Shown here piece after piece: positions 1 to 10,017 of a DNA stretch of 64,000 nucleotides. Origin of the DNA: Clostridia bacterium. Its GTDB lineage: Bacteria; Bacillota; Clostridia; Christensenellales; CAG-138. Below the pieces are notes generated by a model. The model had not been told where the DNA came from and ran no database searches. It worked only from the letters and a program-made list of their open reading frames with translations. The DNA lies in assembly GCA_017514685.1 (NCBI GenBank), contig JAFWJN010000017.1, positions 45,489 through 109,488 on the forward strand, in the 5' to 3' direction. How positions within the stretch are numbered: the stretch's first letter is position 1; every line of letters begins with the position of its first letter. A program made the translations under genes and the position numbers.

Positions 1-857
1 AGCCGGCTGTGCAGAACCGCGATGCGGCTGCCGAACCGGTCGGCGAATCTGCCGACGGTCTGCGGCGTCAGGGAGATTTCGGGAACCAGGACGATCGCCT
101 GCTTTCCCCGGTCGATACATGCGCGGATTGCGTTCAGATAGACTTCTGTCTTGCCGCTTCCGGTAACTCCGTGCAGCAGCACGGTCTTATGGTCCGGACC
201 GTTCATAGACTGAACGATCGTATCGACAGCGTTTGACTGTCCTTCCGTGAGCGTATGAAAAGCGGTCGGGATCACAGGGGAGGAAGGCTTCCGGAAAACC
301 GTCTCGCTTCCTTCCGTCAGGATTCCTTTTCCTAAAAGCGCACGTACAGCGTTTGACGCGCCGGGGAGGAGTTTTCCGATCTCATTCTTGGGAATGACAC
401 CTGCGTCTTTGACAATCCTCAGGACGGTCTGCTGAACAGGGGCGTGCATCAGGAGCGCAATCTGCTCCTCGGGGTTGATATCCGGAGCGATAGAAACCGT
501 AGCGACTTTCTTTTCCCGGACGCGCTGACCGCGAAGCTGCGCTGGAATCATGCAGCAGAGAGCGTCGATGAACAGACAATGGTAGGCAGTATGCATCCAC
601 TTGGCCAGGGCAAGCTGGTCTTCCGTCAGAACCGGATAGGGTTCAATGATCCGGACAATGTCTTTGACGGCAGAAGGATCCAGATCGGTCGAATCGGAAA
701 GCGCTACAACAAAGCCCTCCTTGAGCCGGTCGCCCTGTCCGAACGGAACGAACACATGATGACCGGGCTTAACAGGGAGCGCATCGGGGATCCGATAAGT
801 AAAGAACCGGTCCACCGCGCTGTGATTGATATCGATTACGATCTGTGCGTATGCCAT
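1..857 (-). CDS. priA: Primosomal protein N' (PriA helicase), N-terminal part, cut by window edge
   Basis: The minus strand reads open from ATG at 857 to the window start, giving about 285 residues. It starts MAYAQIVIDI, contains VDRFFTYRIP and VFVPFGQGDR typical of the PriA 3'-DNA-binding domain, and reaches the helicase Walker A GVTGSGKTEVY followed by LVPEISLTPQT. PriA restarts collapsed replication forks as a DEAH-type 3'-5' helicase. The zinc-binding and C-terminal helicase parts lie outside the window. It follows rpoZ on the same strand, but a strong terminator hairpin sits between them and no clear ribosome site precedes the ATG. coaBC, which often separates rpoZ and priA in Firmicutes, is absent here. 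Identity is secure; completeness cannot be judged. Confidence 0.93.
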   Translation of the reverse strand, partial: MAYAQIVIDINHSAVDRFFTYRIPDALPVKPGHHVFVPFGQGDRLKEGFVVALSDSTDLDPSAVKDIVRIIEPYPVLTEDQLALAKWMHTAYHCLFIDALCCMIPAQLRGQRVREKKVATVSIAPDINPEEQIALLMHAPVQQTVLRIVKDAGVIPKNEIGKLLPGASNAVRALLGKGILTEGSETVFRKPSSPVIPTAFHTLTEGQSNAVDTIVQSMNGPDHKTVLLHGVTGSGKTEVYLNAIRACIDRGKQAIVLVPEISLTPQTVGRFADRFGSRIAVLHSR

Positions 858-863
858 ATTATG

Positions 864-894
864 AAAAAATGCCTGTTACGGTACCGCAACAGGC
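864..894 (-). terminator. Intrinsic terminator between rpoZ and priA
   Basis: A nearly perfect 24-nt palindrome (871-894, arms GCCTGTT/AACAGGC plus an inner CGGTACCG) is followed on the minus strand by six T residues (864-869). The T run ends 6 nt before the priA ATG, so the element ends the yicC-rpoZ transcript and could also act as an attenuator for priA. Confidence 0.8.
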
Positions 895-917
895 AGATCT
901 GATTACAGGTAGATTGT

Positions 918-1115
918 TTACTGCGCCTCTTCGGGGGCAGTTACGATGATCTCTCCGTTATAGAGCTCCTCTACGGCGGCAGTGACGGGTTTGCGTCCGT
1001 TCAGTTTCTCAGGACGATCCTGAAGCTGACGGGCACGTTTTGCAACAGCGGTCACAAGCAGATAGCGGCAGCCTGCCTTCTGTACCAGTTCATTCAATGC
1101 GGGACGGTTCAGCAT
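918..1115 (-). CDS. rpoZ: DNA-directed RNA polymerase omega subunit
   Basis: This 65-residue protein begins [20 protein letters not shown] and contains VAKRARQL and KPVTAAVEEL, the conserved omega helix and C-terminal signature. Omega helps assemble and stabilise RNA polymerase by binding beta'. Its start overlaps the end of gmk by 7 bp, so the two are translationally coupled. The length is typical for Firmicutes omega. The gmk-rpoZ order is conserved across bacteria and supports the call. Confidence 0.95.
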   Translation of the reverse strand: MLNRPALNELVQKAGCRYLLVTAVAKRARQLQDRPEKLNGRKPVTAAVEELYNGEIIVTAPEEAQ

Positions 1116-1738
1116 TCTTCTATTCCTCCTAAAAAAGTGTTAATCACAGTTTCATTATGTGCAACGGAGCACATCTCCGCGGCTACGATTGCTTCCATCT
1201 GGGCAATCGCTTCATTTAAGTCATCATTGATGACGAGATAATCACATTCGGGCATAGCCCGCATTTCCGCAAAAGCGGTTTTCGTGCGCGTTTCGATCGC
1301 TTCCGGCGTTTCGGTTCCCCGCTTCACCAGCCGCTCTTTCAGAGCCGCCATGGAAGGAGGAGCGATGAAGATACGGATCGCTTCTGGAAAAACCTCCTTT
1401 ACTTTACGCGCACCCTGGACATCGATCTCCAGGATTACATGATGCCCCTGGTTCAGTTCGTTCACTACAAACTGTTTCGGAGTACCATAGTAATTCATTC
1501 CGAATACATGCATGTATTCCAAAAACGCGTTTTCCGAGATCATCTGCTCGAATTCAGCCTGGGTCTTGAAAAAATAATGAATGCCGTCGATCTCACCGGG
1601 GCGAGGTTTGCGCGTTGTCGCGGAAACGGACATTCTGATCTCGGGATGTCTTTTGATCAGTTCCGCGTTCACGGTGCCTTTTCCGACACCGGCGGGACCG
1701 GAAACGATCAGCAGCAATCCTTTCTCCGACTGTCTCAT
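1109..1738 (-). CDS. gmk: Guanylate kinase
   Basis: The 209-residue protein phosphorylates GMP to GDP with ATP. The P-loop is at residues 14-22 (GPAGVGKGT; Ala replaces the more usual Ser). It is followed by the GMP-binding segment [13 protein letters not shown], then IHYFF and [15 protein letters not shown]. The C-terminal lid region is complete and the length is normal for the family. It sits between remA (4-bp overlap at 1735-1738) and rpoZ in the conserved cluster and is probably cotranscribed from the promoter upstream of yicC. Confidence 0.96.
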   Translation of the reverse strand: MRQSEKGLLLIVSGPAGVGKGTVNAELIKRHPEIRMSVSATTRKPRPGEIDGIHYFFKTQAEFEQMISENAFLEYMHVFGMNYYGTPKQFVVNELNQGHHVILEIDVQGARKVKEVFPEAIRIFIAPPSMAALKERLVKRGTETPEAIETRTKTAFAEMRAMPECDYLVINDDLNEAIAQMEAIVAAEMCSVAHNETVINTFLGGIEEC

Positions 1739-2007
1739 AGATCCTCCGATTCTTCTTCATTCCACTCGGCGTTAAGCCGGTGGGCGATGGTTTCGGACTG
1801 CAATCCGGATAAGATGACATGCTCACTGTCCATCACCAGAACGGAACGCGTTTTCCGCCCGCAGGTGGCATCGATCAGAAGATTACGCTCCCGCGCGTCT
1901 GAAATAATACGCTTGATGGGGGCGGAATCCGGTCCGACGACAGCGATAACGCGCGATGCCTGGACGATGTTTCCAAAGCCGATGCTGATCAGTTGAGCAC
2001 TTTTCAT
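1735..2007 (-). CDS. remA: RemA-family extracellular matrix regulator (DUF370)
   Basis: This 90-residue protein contains [46 protein letters not shown] and the [10 protein letters not shown] ending typical of the RemA/YlzA (DUF370) family. In Bacillus subtilis RemA is a ring-forming DNA-binding activator of matrix and osmoprotection genes. Here it lies between yicC and gmk, the same order as in Bacillus. That it could act on the nearby polysaccharide locus is speculation only. The start overlaps nothing upstream: yicC ends 3 bp before it. Confidence 0.9.
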   Translation of the reverse strand: MKSAQLISIGFGNIVQASRVIAVVGPDSAPIKRIISDARERNLLIDATCGRKTRSVLVMDSEHVILSGLQSETIAHRLNAEWNEEESEDL

Positions 2008-2010
2008 GGG

Positions 2011-2886
2011 TTACTCCACATTCTGGATCTGTTCACGCAGTTTTTCGATCTCTGCTTTGCAAAGCAGAACGGTATTGGTCAGTTCCGCATCGTTGGCCTT
2101 GCTTCCGATGGTGTTGCATTCACGGTTCATTTCCTGAATGATGAAATCCATCTTGCGGCCGATCGGCTCTTCGGCTTCCAGATATGCACGGAACTGCGTA
2201 ATATGGCTGTTCAGACGGACCAGTTCCTCATCGATGCAGGCACGGTCGGCGAATAGCGCGATTTCGGTCGCAAGACGCGCACGGTCAATCTCCGTATCGG
2301 AAAGGACGGATTCAATCCGTTCCGTCAGTTTTCTACGGTAGTCCTCTACAACCATGGGCGCACGGACCAGGATTTCTTCCCGGTACTTCGCCATTGCATC
2401 CACACCACAGGTTAAGGCGGCTTTCAGCCGGTCACCCTCGTTTTGACGCATGATCTCAAGCGCGTCGACAGCTGCGTTCGCAGCTTCTTCAGCAAGCGCG
2501 ATCAAAGCATCCGGATCCTCATCTTTTGCTATGATCTCCGTAACATCCGGCAGAAGAAGGACTTTGGAAAGAGTCAGATCATCATCCAGACCCAGTTCCA
2601 CCGGGATTTCCCGGGCGGCAGCCACATAGGCGCAGACCAATTGCGTGTCGACCGAAACGGTCTTGGCGTCGCTTCTGGTATTGCGGTAGTTGAGGTAAAC
2701 ATCGATGTGCCCACGCGAAAGACGGGTGGACAGGACTTTGCGGATCGTGTCTTCGGTACAGGACAGGATACGGGGTACGCGGATACCGATATCCAGAAAA
2801 CGATGATTGACACTCTTCAGTTCAATGGTCAGTTCGCGTCCGTCATGTGATGCGATTCCCTTGCCGTAACCGGTCATGCTTTTCAT
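2011..2886 (-). CDS. yloC: YicC/YloC-family endoribonuclease
   Basis: The protein has 291 residues from the ATG at 2886 and begins MKSMTGYGKG, the family's hallmark N-terminus. It ends with the conserved GRKMDFIIQEMNRECNTIGSK region and NAELT-like tail (NDAELTNTVL). YicC-family proteins are endoribonucleases implicated in RNA turnover. A GTG lies three codons upstream, at 2895, but the ribosome site GGAGGT (2894-2899) overlaps it and sits 7 nt before the ATG at 2886, which fixes the start. It is the first gene of the yicC-remA-gmk-rpoZ unit, with a promoter at 2912-2941. Confidence 0.9.
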   Translation of the reverse strand: MKSMTGYGKGIASHDGRELTIELKSVNHRFLDIGIRVPRILSCTEDTIRKVLSTRLSRGHIDVYLNYRNTRSDAKTVSVDTQLVCAYVAAAREIPVELGLDDDLTLSKVLLLPDVTEIIAKDEDPDALIALAEEAANAAVDALEIMRQNEGDRLKAALTCGVDAMAKYREEILVRAPMVVEDYRRKLTERIESVLSDTEIDRARLATEIALFADRACIDEELVRLNSHITQFRAYLEAEEPIGRKMDFIIQEMNRECNTIGSKANDAELTNTVLLCKAEIEKLREQIQNVE

Positions 2887-2911
2887 GAAGTACACCTCCG
2901 TAGGTTCTCAT

Positions 2912-2941
2912 ATTTTATCACAGAAAGGGGGATAAAAACAA
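2912..2941 (-). promoter_or_regulatory. Promoter of the yicC-remA-gmk-rpoZ operon
   Basis: On the minus strand TTGTTT (2936-2941), an 18-nt spacer and TAAAAT (2912-2917) preceded by TG (extended -10) lie 26 nt before the yicC ATG. The -35 overlaps the T run of the hflC terminator, so the two transcription units are packed end to start. Confidence 0.6.
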
Positions 2942-2970
2942 GGGCTTTCCTGAATTTGAACAGGAAAGCC
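2935..2970 (-). terminator. Terminator after hflC
   Basis: Arms GGCTTTCCTG and CAGGAAAGCC (2943-2952 and 2961-2970) form a perfect 10-bp stem with an 8-nt loop, followed on the minus strand by CTTGTTTTT. It closes the DUF4364-pcrA-ligA-hflK-hflC unit. Confidence 0.85.
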
Positions 2971-3030
2971 TTGGAACCTTACATTGTTTTTACTCCCGAA
3001 AGGGACGGAGTCTGTTTTCGGACCGCAAGC

Positions 3031-3903
3031 TCAATAGAACAGCTTCGCGATCGGACTGTTGGCGTCCAGAATCAGCGTTTTTTCCTCACCGGTCATCGAC
3101 TCTTTCAGAGCGTCGAGCGCGATCATGAAGGTGTAGAAGTCTGCTTCTTCTGCCGTATCATAGACCTCGGAGAGAATCCGCATGTACTCGGCATCGCCCT
3201 CTGCACGGATCGTTTCCGCTTTGGCCTGCGCTTCCGACAGAATTACTTCCACCTTGCGGTCCGCGGCATTGCGGATCTGCTTGGCGTCGGCGTTTCCTTC
3301 CGCTGTATAGGAGGCTGCGATGTTGTTGCGCTCGGAGATCATACGGGTGTAGACGGCATCCTTGTTGTCGTCCGGAAGATCAAGCGTTTTGGTTTCCACC
3401 GCGAGGATCTCAATTCCATACCGGTCAAAGCTGGAACCGATATTTTGCATGACCAGCTTTACGATCTCGCCGTCACGGCCGGAGATAATGGCTTCCTGGT
3501 TCTGCGAGGAGATGACGGTTTTGAGAGCGTTATAGACATTGGCGTTGATGCGGCTTTCCGCGTTGGAAAGGCTGCCGGACAAGGACTCGATGAACAGTCT
3601 CGGATCGCTGATGCGCCAGAGCGTAAAGGAGTCGAGAACCATGGAATGCTTGTCGGCCGTGATAACATCGCTAATCGGAAGGTCGTACAACAGAACGGTC
3701 TTCGGAAGTTCCGATACGGACTGGATGAACGGTGTCTTGAAATACAGACCGGGTGCATTCTTGATCTCACGGACGGCACCGAATTCCAGAACAACGCCGT
3801 ACTGGTTCTGCTGGACAATGAACAGCGAATTGGAGAGGATGATCAGAGCGAACAGGAGAACCGCTACGACAACAACGGTTGTAATGATTTTTTTACCTGA
3901 CAT
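3031..3903 (-). CDS. hflC: HflC-like SPFH/Band-7 membrane protein
   Basis: The 290-residue protein starts MSGKKIITT after a perfect AAGGAGG site. One N-terminal membrane anchor (residues 5-27) is followed by the SPFH/Band-7 domain (VQQNQYGVVLEFGAVRE, then PGLYFKTPFIQSV) and a coiled-coil-rich tail with AEAQAKAE-like repeats (LSEAQAKAETIRAEGDAEY). HflC pairs with HflK in a large membrane cage around the FtsH protease and modulates its activity. It lies 14 bp downstream of hflK. HflK and HflC are patchily distributed in Firmicutes, so their presence may be useful for taxonomic placement. Confidence 0.9.
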   Translation of the reverse strand: MSGKKIITTVVVVAVLLFALIILSNSLFIVQQNQYGVVLEFGAVREIKNAPGLYFKTPFIQSVSELPKTVLLYDLPISDVITADKHSMVLDSFTLWRISDPRLFIESLSGSLSNAESRINANVYNALKTVISSQNQEAIISGRDGEIVKLVMQNIGSSFDRYGIEILAVETKTLDLPDDNKDAVYTRMISERNNIAASYTAEGNADAKQIRNAADRKVEVILSEAQAKAETIRAEGDAEYMRILSEVYDTAEEADFYTFMIALDALKESMTGEEKTLILDANSPIAKLFY

Positions 3904-3917
3904 AGCTGTTTTCCTCC

Positions 3918-4892
3918 TTATTCATTTGGCTGGGCAGGACTGCTCTCGCCGGAAGTGATCAGCGGGGAAAGCGGAAGCACGGTGGAAAGTTCGTTTCCGT
4001 TTTCTCCGAGGATGACCACTTTCATGCCCGGGAAGATCGAACCGATCGTCTCATAGAAGATGCGCTGTTTCGTGATCTCGGGGAATTTGGAATATTCCGC
4101 GTAGAGTTCGGAGAAACGGGATGCCTGACCCTGTGCCGCGTTGATGCGGGCAGTCTTATAGGCTTCGGCTTTCTGCAGAATCTCGTCCGCATCAGCATTG
4201 GCGGCGGGGAGAACCTCGTTGGCGTATTTGTTCGCGTTGTTGGTAGCGGTTTCGGCATCCTGCTTTGCGGTCTCAACCGCTTTGAACGCTTCCTGAACGG
4301 CTGTTGTAGGCGGTTCCGCATCCTGGATCGTGATCGAAACAAGCGTGATGCCGAGATCTTCCGCTTCAAGTCGGTTCAGGATCTTGTCCTTGATCGAAGC
4401 CTGGATTTCGCTCTTTCCCGTCGTTATGACATCGTCGACCTTATAGAGACCGATCGTATCGCGGATATAGGACTGGCAGAGCATCTTCAGGATTCCGTCG
4501 GGATCCTGGGAATTGTAAAGATACTTGACCGGATCGGTTACCCGGTATTCGACATAGAAGTCAACGTTGACGAAATTGTAGTCCACGGTGATCATGACGG
4601 ACTCACTCGGGATGGACTTGTTGGTCCGAATGTCATATCCGATGGCAAAACTCTTGGTTGCCTTGGAGACGATACGTTTATGCTGGATAAACGGGATCTT
4701 CAGTTTCAAACCGGGGTCGGTGACGACGGTCGGCTTGCCGAATGTCGTGATCACGGCATATTCGTCCTCATTCAGTTCGTAGAAGGAACTGAACAGGATG
4801 ATCAGAGCGGCGATCGCGATGATTCCCAGTGTTACCGCAGTGCGGATGATGCGGCTGCGACGGGAATAATCCTTGATAGGGGCTGTTTCCAT
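3918..4892 (-). CDS. hflK: HflK-like SPFH/Band-7 membrane protein
   Basis: This 324-residue protein has a short cytoplasmic N-terminus, a membrane helix at about residues 16-37 and an SPFH domain (EYAVITTFGKPTVV, GLKLKIPFIQ). A long Ala/Glu-rich helical segment contains the family signature VQEAFKAVETAKQDAE and ends in the conserved FPEITKQRIFYETI and VVILGENG region. It is the HflC partner and an FtsH regulator. The ribosome site AAGGAAAT precedes the ATG. It lies 27 bp downstream of ligA and is probably cotranscribed with it. Confidence 0.9.
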   Translation of the reverse strand: METAPIKDYSRRSRIIRTAVTLGIIAIAALIILFSSFYELNEDEYAVITTFGKPTVVTDPGLKLKIPFIQHKRIVSKATKSFAIGYDIRTNKSIPSESVMITVDYNFVNVDFYVEYRVTDPVKYLYNSQDPDGILKMLCQSYIRDTIGLYKVDDVITTGKSEIQASIKDKILNRLEAEDLGITLVSITIQDAEPPTTAVQEAFKAVETAKQDAETATNNANKYANEVLPAANADADEILQKAEAYKTARINAAQGQASRFSELYAEYSKFPEITKQRIFYETIGSIFPGMKVVILGENGNELSTVLPLSPLITSGESSPAQPNE

Positions 4893-4919
4893 TGAAGAGA
4901 TTTCCTTTCTTGTGTCTAT

Positions 4920-6935
<2,016 letters not shown>

Positions 6936-6959
6936 TCAATCCATTTGATTGTAACAGTA

Positions 6960-9179
6960 TCAGGACTCTTTTTCAAGAGGTGCAAACGCTGCTGCGAGTT
7001 TCTTGACCACACCGTTGTCAAAGCGGATTTCCACGATTTTCGCGCTGCCTTGTCCCGAGATGGACAGAATCTGTCCTCTGCCAAACACCTTGTGCCGGAC
7101 AAATTCACCGACATTTCCGTCAAAATCACGTTTTTGAACTTTGGCAGGCTCTGCCTTGACCGGCTGATACGTAAACTGGGAAGTCGGTTTGGGCGGGGTA
7201 TAGGAATGGAAAGATTCCTGTACCTTTTTCGGCTGAGGAGGTTCCCTGAATACCTGCTTTGGCTGTGACCGGTTGACTGGAAGAGCGTTCCCCATTTCTT
7301 GAAGGAACTGGGAAGGCATCATCGAAGAGCGCTGACCATAAAGCATGCGTTCCCGGACATAGGAAAGATACAGTTTCTCTTTTGCACGCGTAACGCCGAC
7401 ATAGCAGAGCCTGCGTTCTTCCTCCAGTTTTTCCGGATCAAAACGGGACTGTGAGGCGGGGAAGAGTCCGTCTTCCATACCGCAAAGGAAAACAACCGGG
7501 AATTCCAGTCCCTTTGCAGAGTGAAGGGTCATGAGATTGACGCATCCGTTATCTTCCTGAACGGCATCGGCCTGAGAGAACAGGGCTACATTGGTCAGAA
7601 ACGCCTGCAGAACATCTCCGTCGGAATCTGAGTAAGAAGCTTCAAATTCCTTAATGTAGCCGATCAGTTCTTCGACAATTTCAGCCCTTGTTTCATAGTT
7701 CTCTTTTTTATCTGACCGCAGATAGGCATCATATCCGATCGTGCGAAGGAGCTCTTCCGTAAATTCCGACAGAGGCATAGTACCAAGTTTTGCATATAAA
7801 GGCGCCATCATATCAAGGAACGGGAAGAATTTCGCAGCGATTCTGGCGGGCATTTCTCCCGGGTCGCCTGCAGCAGACATGAGAGGCAGTTCTTTTTCCC
7901 TGGCATGCGCCATAAGAGCTAGAATTGAAGAGCCTCCGACTCCTCTCGGTGGAAGATTGACGACTCTCAAAAAGGCCTCGTCATCCGCGGGATTCAGGAA
8001 CAGACGCAGATAGGCCAGAATATCCTTGACTTCCGCACGGGAGAAGAAGGATGTGCCTCCGTAGACCCGGTAGGGAATCATAAAGCTTTTCAGCATCATT
8101 TCAAGGATACGGCTTTGTGCGTGGGTACGGTAAAGAATCGCATAGTTGTCATACCGGGCGCCGGCACGTACACCGTTGGCGATGCGGGAACAGATATAGT
8201 ACGCTTCATCCCTTTCATCGTCAGATTCGTGAACGTCAATGTCTTCGCCACCTGTTTTTGCAGTCCACAGTTTTTTTGCCTTGCGGCCCCGGTTGTTGGC
8301 AATGACTTCATTGGCTGCGTCCAGAATCTTTGAGGTGGAGCGATAGTTCTGTTCGAGTCGGATTACTGTACAGCCCTCAAAATCTTTTTCAAATTCCAGA
8401 ATGTTACGGATATCTGCGCCTCTCCATGCATAGATGCTCTGGTCATCATCACCGACAACACATAGATTCCGATGCTTTTTCGCGAGCATACTCACAATAT
8501 GGTATTGAGCAAGGTTGGTATCCTGGTATTCATCCACAAGGATATAATGAAAACGATCCCGGTATTTCTCAAGAACATCTGGGAAGGCTTCGAACAGATC
8601 GATTGTTTTCAGGAGAAGATCGTCAAAGTCAAGAGCATTGGCTTCCTTCAGACGTTTCTGATACAAACGGTATGCCTGAATGACCGGATCAGGCTGGCTG
8701 GTCTCGGAAAGGAAGCGCTCCGGTTTTAGCGAATGGTTTTTAGCGTCGGAAAAAACGCTGGAAAGCATTTTCTTGGAATAGATTTTATCGTTGAGGTTCA
8801 GGTCTTTGATAACATGTCCGATCAAAGACTGCTGATCCTGTTCGTCATATATGATAAAGCCTTTCTGATAACCGAGCTTATCGATCTCCGCCTGCAGAAT
8901 ACGGACACAGAATCCGTGAAAGGTGAAAACCCAGACAGAGGATCCAGCATCGCCTTCAATCAGAGAATTGACCCGGTCCCGCATCTCCTTTGCAGCTTTA
9001 TTGGTAAATGTAAGGGCAAGAATCTGATAGGGAGGGACACCCTTGTCTTTGATAAGATAAGCAATTCGATGCGTCAGAACACGGGTCTTTCCGCTTCCCG
9101 CACCGGCAAGTACCAGAAGAGGACCTTCGGTGGTAGTAACAGCTTGGCGCTGGCGATCGTTCAGATGATCAAGCTTCAA
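6960..9179 (-). CDS. pcrA: UvrD/PcrA-type superfamily 1 DNA helicase
   Basis: The 739-residue protein starts MKLDHLNDRQRQAV. It shows the Q motif, Walker A GAGSGKT (residues 26-32), motif Ia LALTFTNKAAKEMRDR, motif II VDEYQDTN, motif III VGDDDQSIYAWRGAD, motif IV RLEQNYRST, motif V MTLHSAKGLEFPVVF and motif VI RRLCYVGVTRAKEKL. The C-terminal tail (VGEFVRHKVFGRGQILSISG) is the Tudor-like RNA polymerase-binding extension of Gram-positive PcrA. It unwinds DNA 3'-5' in repair and in resolving conflicts with transcription. It is preceded by DUF4364 and followed by ligA, the usual pcrA-ligA pairing. Confidence 0.96.
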   Translation of the reverse strand: MKLDHLNDRQRQAVTTTEGPLLVLAGAGSGKTRVLTHRIAYLIKDKGVPPYQILALTFTNKAAKEMRDRVNSLIEGDAGSSVWVFTFHGFCVRILQAEIDKLGYQKGFIIYDEQDQQSLIGHVIKDLNLNDKIYSKKMLSSVFSDAKNHSLKPERFLSETSQPDPVIQAYRLYQKRLKEANALDFDDLLLKTIDLFEAFPDVLEKYRDRFHYILVDEYQDTNLAQYHIVSMLAKKHRNLCVVGDDDQSIYAWRGADIRNILEFEKDFEGCTVIRLEQNYRSTSKILDAANEVIANNRGRKAKKLWTAKTGGEDIDVHESDDERDEAYYICSRIANGVRAGARYDNYAILYRTHAQSRILEMMLKSFMIPYRVYGGTSFFSRAEVKDILAYLRLFLNPADDEAFLRVVNLPPRGVGGSSILALMAHAREKELPLMSAAGDPGEMPARIAAKFFPFLDMMAPLYAKLGTMPLSEFTEELLRTIGYDAYLRSDKKENYETRAEIVEELIGYIKEFEASYSDSDGDVLQAFLTNVALFSQADAVQEDNGCVNLMTLHSAKGLEFPVVFLCGMEDGLFPASQSRFDPEKLEEERRLCYVGVTRAKEKLYLSYVRERMLYGQRSSMMPSQFLQEMGNALPVNRSQPKQVFREPPQPKKVQESFHSYTPPKPTSQFTYQPVKAEPAKVQKRDFDGNVGEFVRHKVFGRGQILSISGQGSAKIVEIRFDNGVVKKLAAAFAPLEKES

Positions 9180-9197
9180 TTTTGCATTCCCCCTTTT

Positions 9198-9737
9198 TTA
9201 TTCTTCATCTGAAGGATGGTATAGGGTATTCCAGATTGAATCATATAGCTCTCCGCTTTTGGATTCCCAGTTGCTGCGCATAATCAGCGCGGCTTCTTTT
9301 GATGCAACAGAGAGCGTAATGCCAAAAACAGTTTGTTCTCCATTCAATACCAGCAGTTCCAAAGAATAGCCATCTTCTTCATTTCCATTGAGGCGAGAGG
9401 TTGTCTGTGTCTCGCGGAGAAAATCAAATTCGCTTTCTTTGACTGTCTTATCGATTCGTTCCCGAATGGATGCAGGGATAGATTCTTTGAAAAGCTCAAC
9501 GGATTCCATTCCATGATCTGTCAGACCGTAGCAATCTCCGAACGGCCGGACAAATGACGCCAAAAAACCGTCAGTTTCTAATTCCGGGAGGATGGTTTCA
9601 AAGGAAAAGAAGGACATACTATCCGTACGGTCGACAACCCGATAGAGCTGGTCGTGTGTCAGAGGGGTTTTCGCACCGGCCAGAATATATAATAAAATCA
9701 ATTTATTTTTGGTATCTCCATGAGTGAAAAAAGGCAT
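9198..9737 (-). CDS. DUF4364 family protein
   Basis: The 179-residue protein contains TKNKLILLYILAGAKTPL and LTHDQLYRVV at the N-terminus, resembling a winged-helix domain, and a mixed C-terminal region (FGITLSVASKEAALIMRSNW). This is the pattern of the DUF4364 family of clostridia, whose molecular role is not established. A regulatory role is possible but unproven. It is the first gene of the DUF4364-pcrA-ligA-hflK-hflC unit, 18 bp upstream of pcrA, with its own clear promoter (9764-9792). Confidence 0.75.
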   Translation of the reverse strand: MPFFTHGDTKNKLILLYILAGAKTPLTHDQLYRVVDRTDSMSFFSFETILPELETDGFLASFVRPFGDCYGLTDHGMESVELFKESIPASIRERIDKTVKESEFDFLRETQTTSRLNGNEEDGYSLELLVLNGEQTVFGITLSVASKEAALIMRSNWESKSGELYDSIWNTLYHPSDEE

Positions 9738-9763
9738 ATCGAGACCTCCAAAAGTTACACTTC

Positions 9764-9792
9764 AGTATAGCACATCCTAGCGGTTAGAACAA
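9764..9792 (-). promoter_or_regulatory. Promoter of the DUF4364-pcrA-ligA-hflKC unit
   Basis: On the minus strand TTGTTC (9787-9792), a 17-nt spacer and TATACT (9764-9769) lie 26 nt before the ATG at 9737, with a GGAGGT ribosome site in between. Confidence 0.75.
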
Positions 9793-9922
9793 GATGAAAC
9801 AAAAGGTTGATCAAAATTGCGTTTAAAACTTTTTGAAACAACGCTGTTCAGAGGAGCAGTGTGCCGGTACATATCTGGTTTCTTATAAGGCTTTCAGGTC
9901 TGCTCTTTCGAAAGATGGAAAG

Positions 9923-9951
9923 TTGACTTACTACTATGTTCGTGGTATATT
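9923..9951 (+). promoter_or_regulatory. Main promoter of the polysaccharide operon
   Basis: TTGACT (9923-9928), a 17-nt spacer and TATATT (9946-9951) make a near-consensus vegetative promoter. The predicted start near 9958 leaves a leader of about 60 nt before the first glycosyltransferase gene. No JUMPstart-like element or terminator was seen in the leader. Confidence 0.75.
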
Positions 9952-10017
9952 TACATTGATTTATTATGGGCATAGTATATCAATCTGCCGTTTCGGCTGA
10001 AGGGTGATAGGATTCGA

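Noticed and set aside
2956-3900. Plus-strand frame of 314 codons opposite hflC
   Set aside because: It covers the hflC gene and its terminator on the other strand, and shows no recognisable motif or start signal.
9793-10017. JUMPstart or riboswitch in the polysaccharide leader
   Set aside because: No GGCGGTAG-type element, no terminator hairpin and no conserved riboswitch core were visible.
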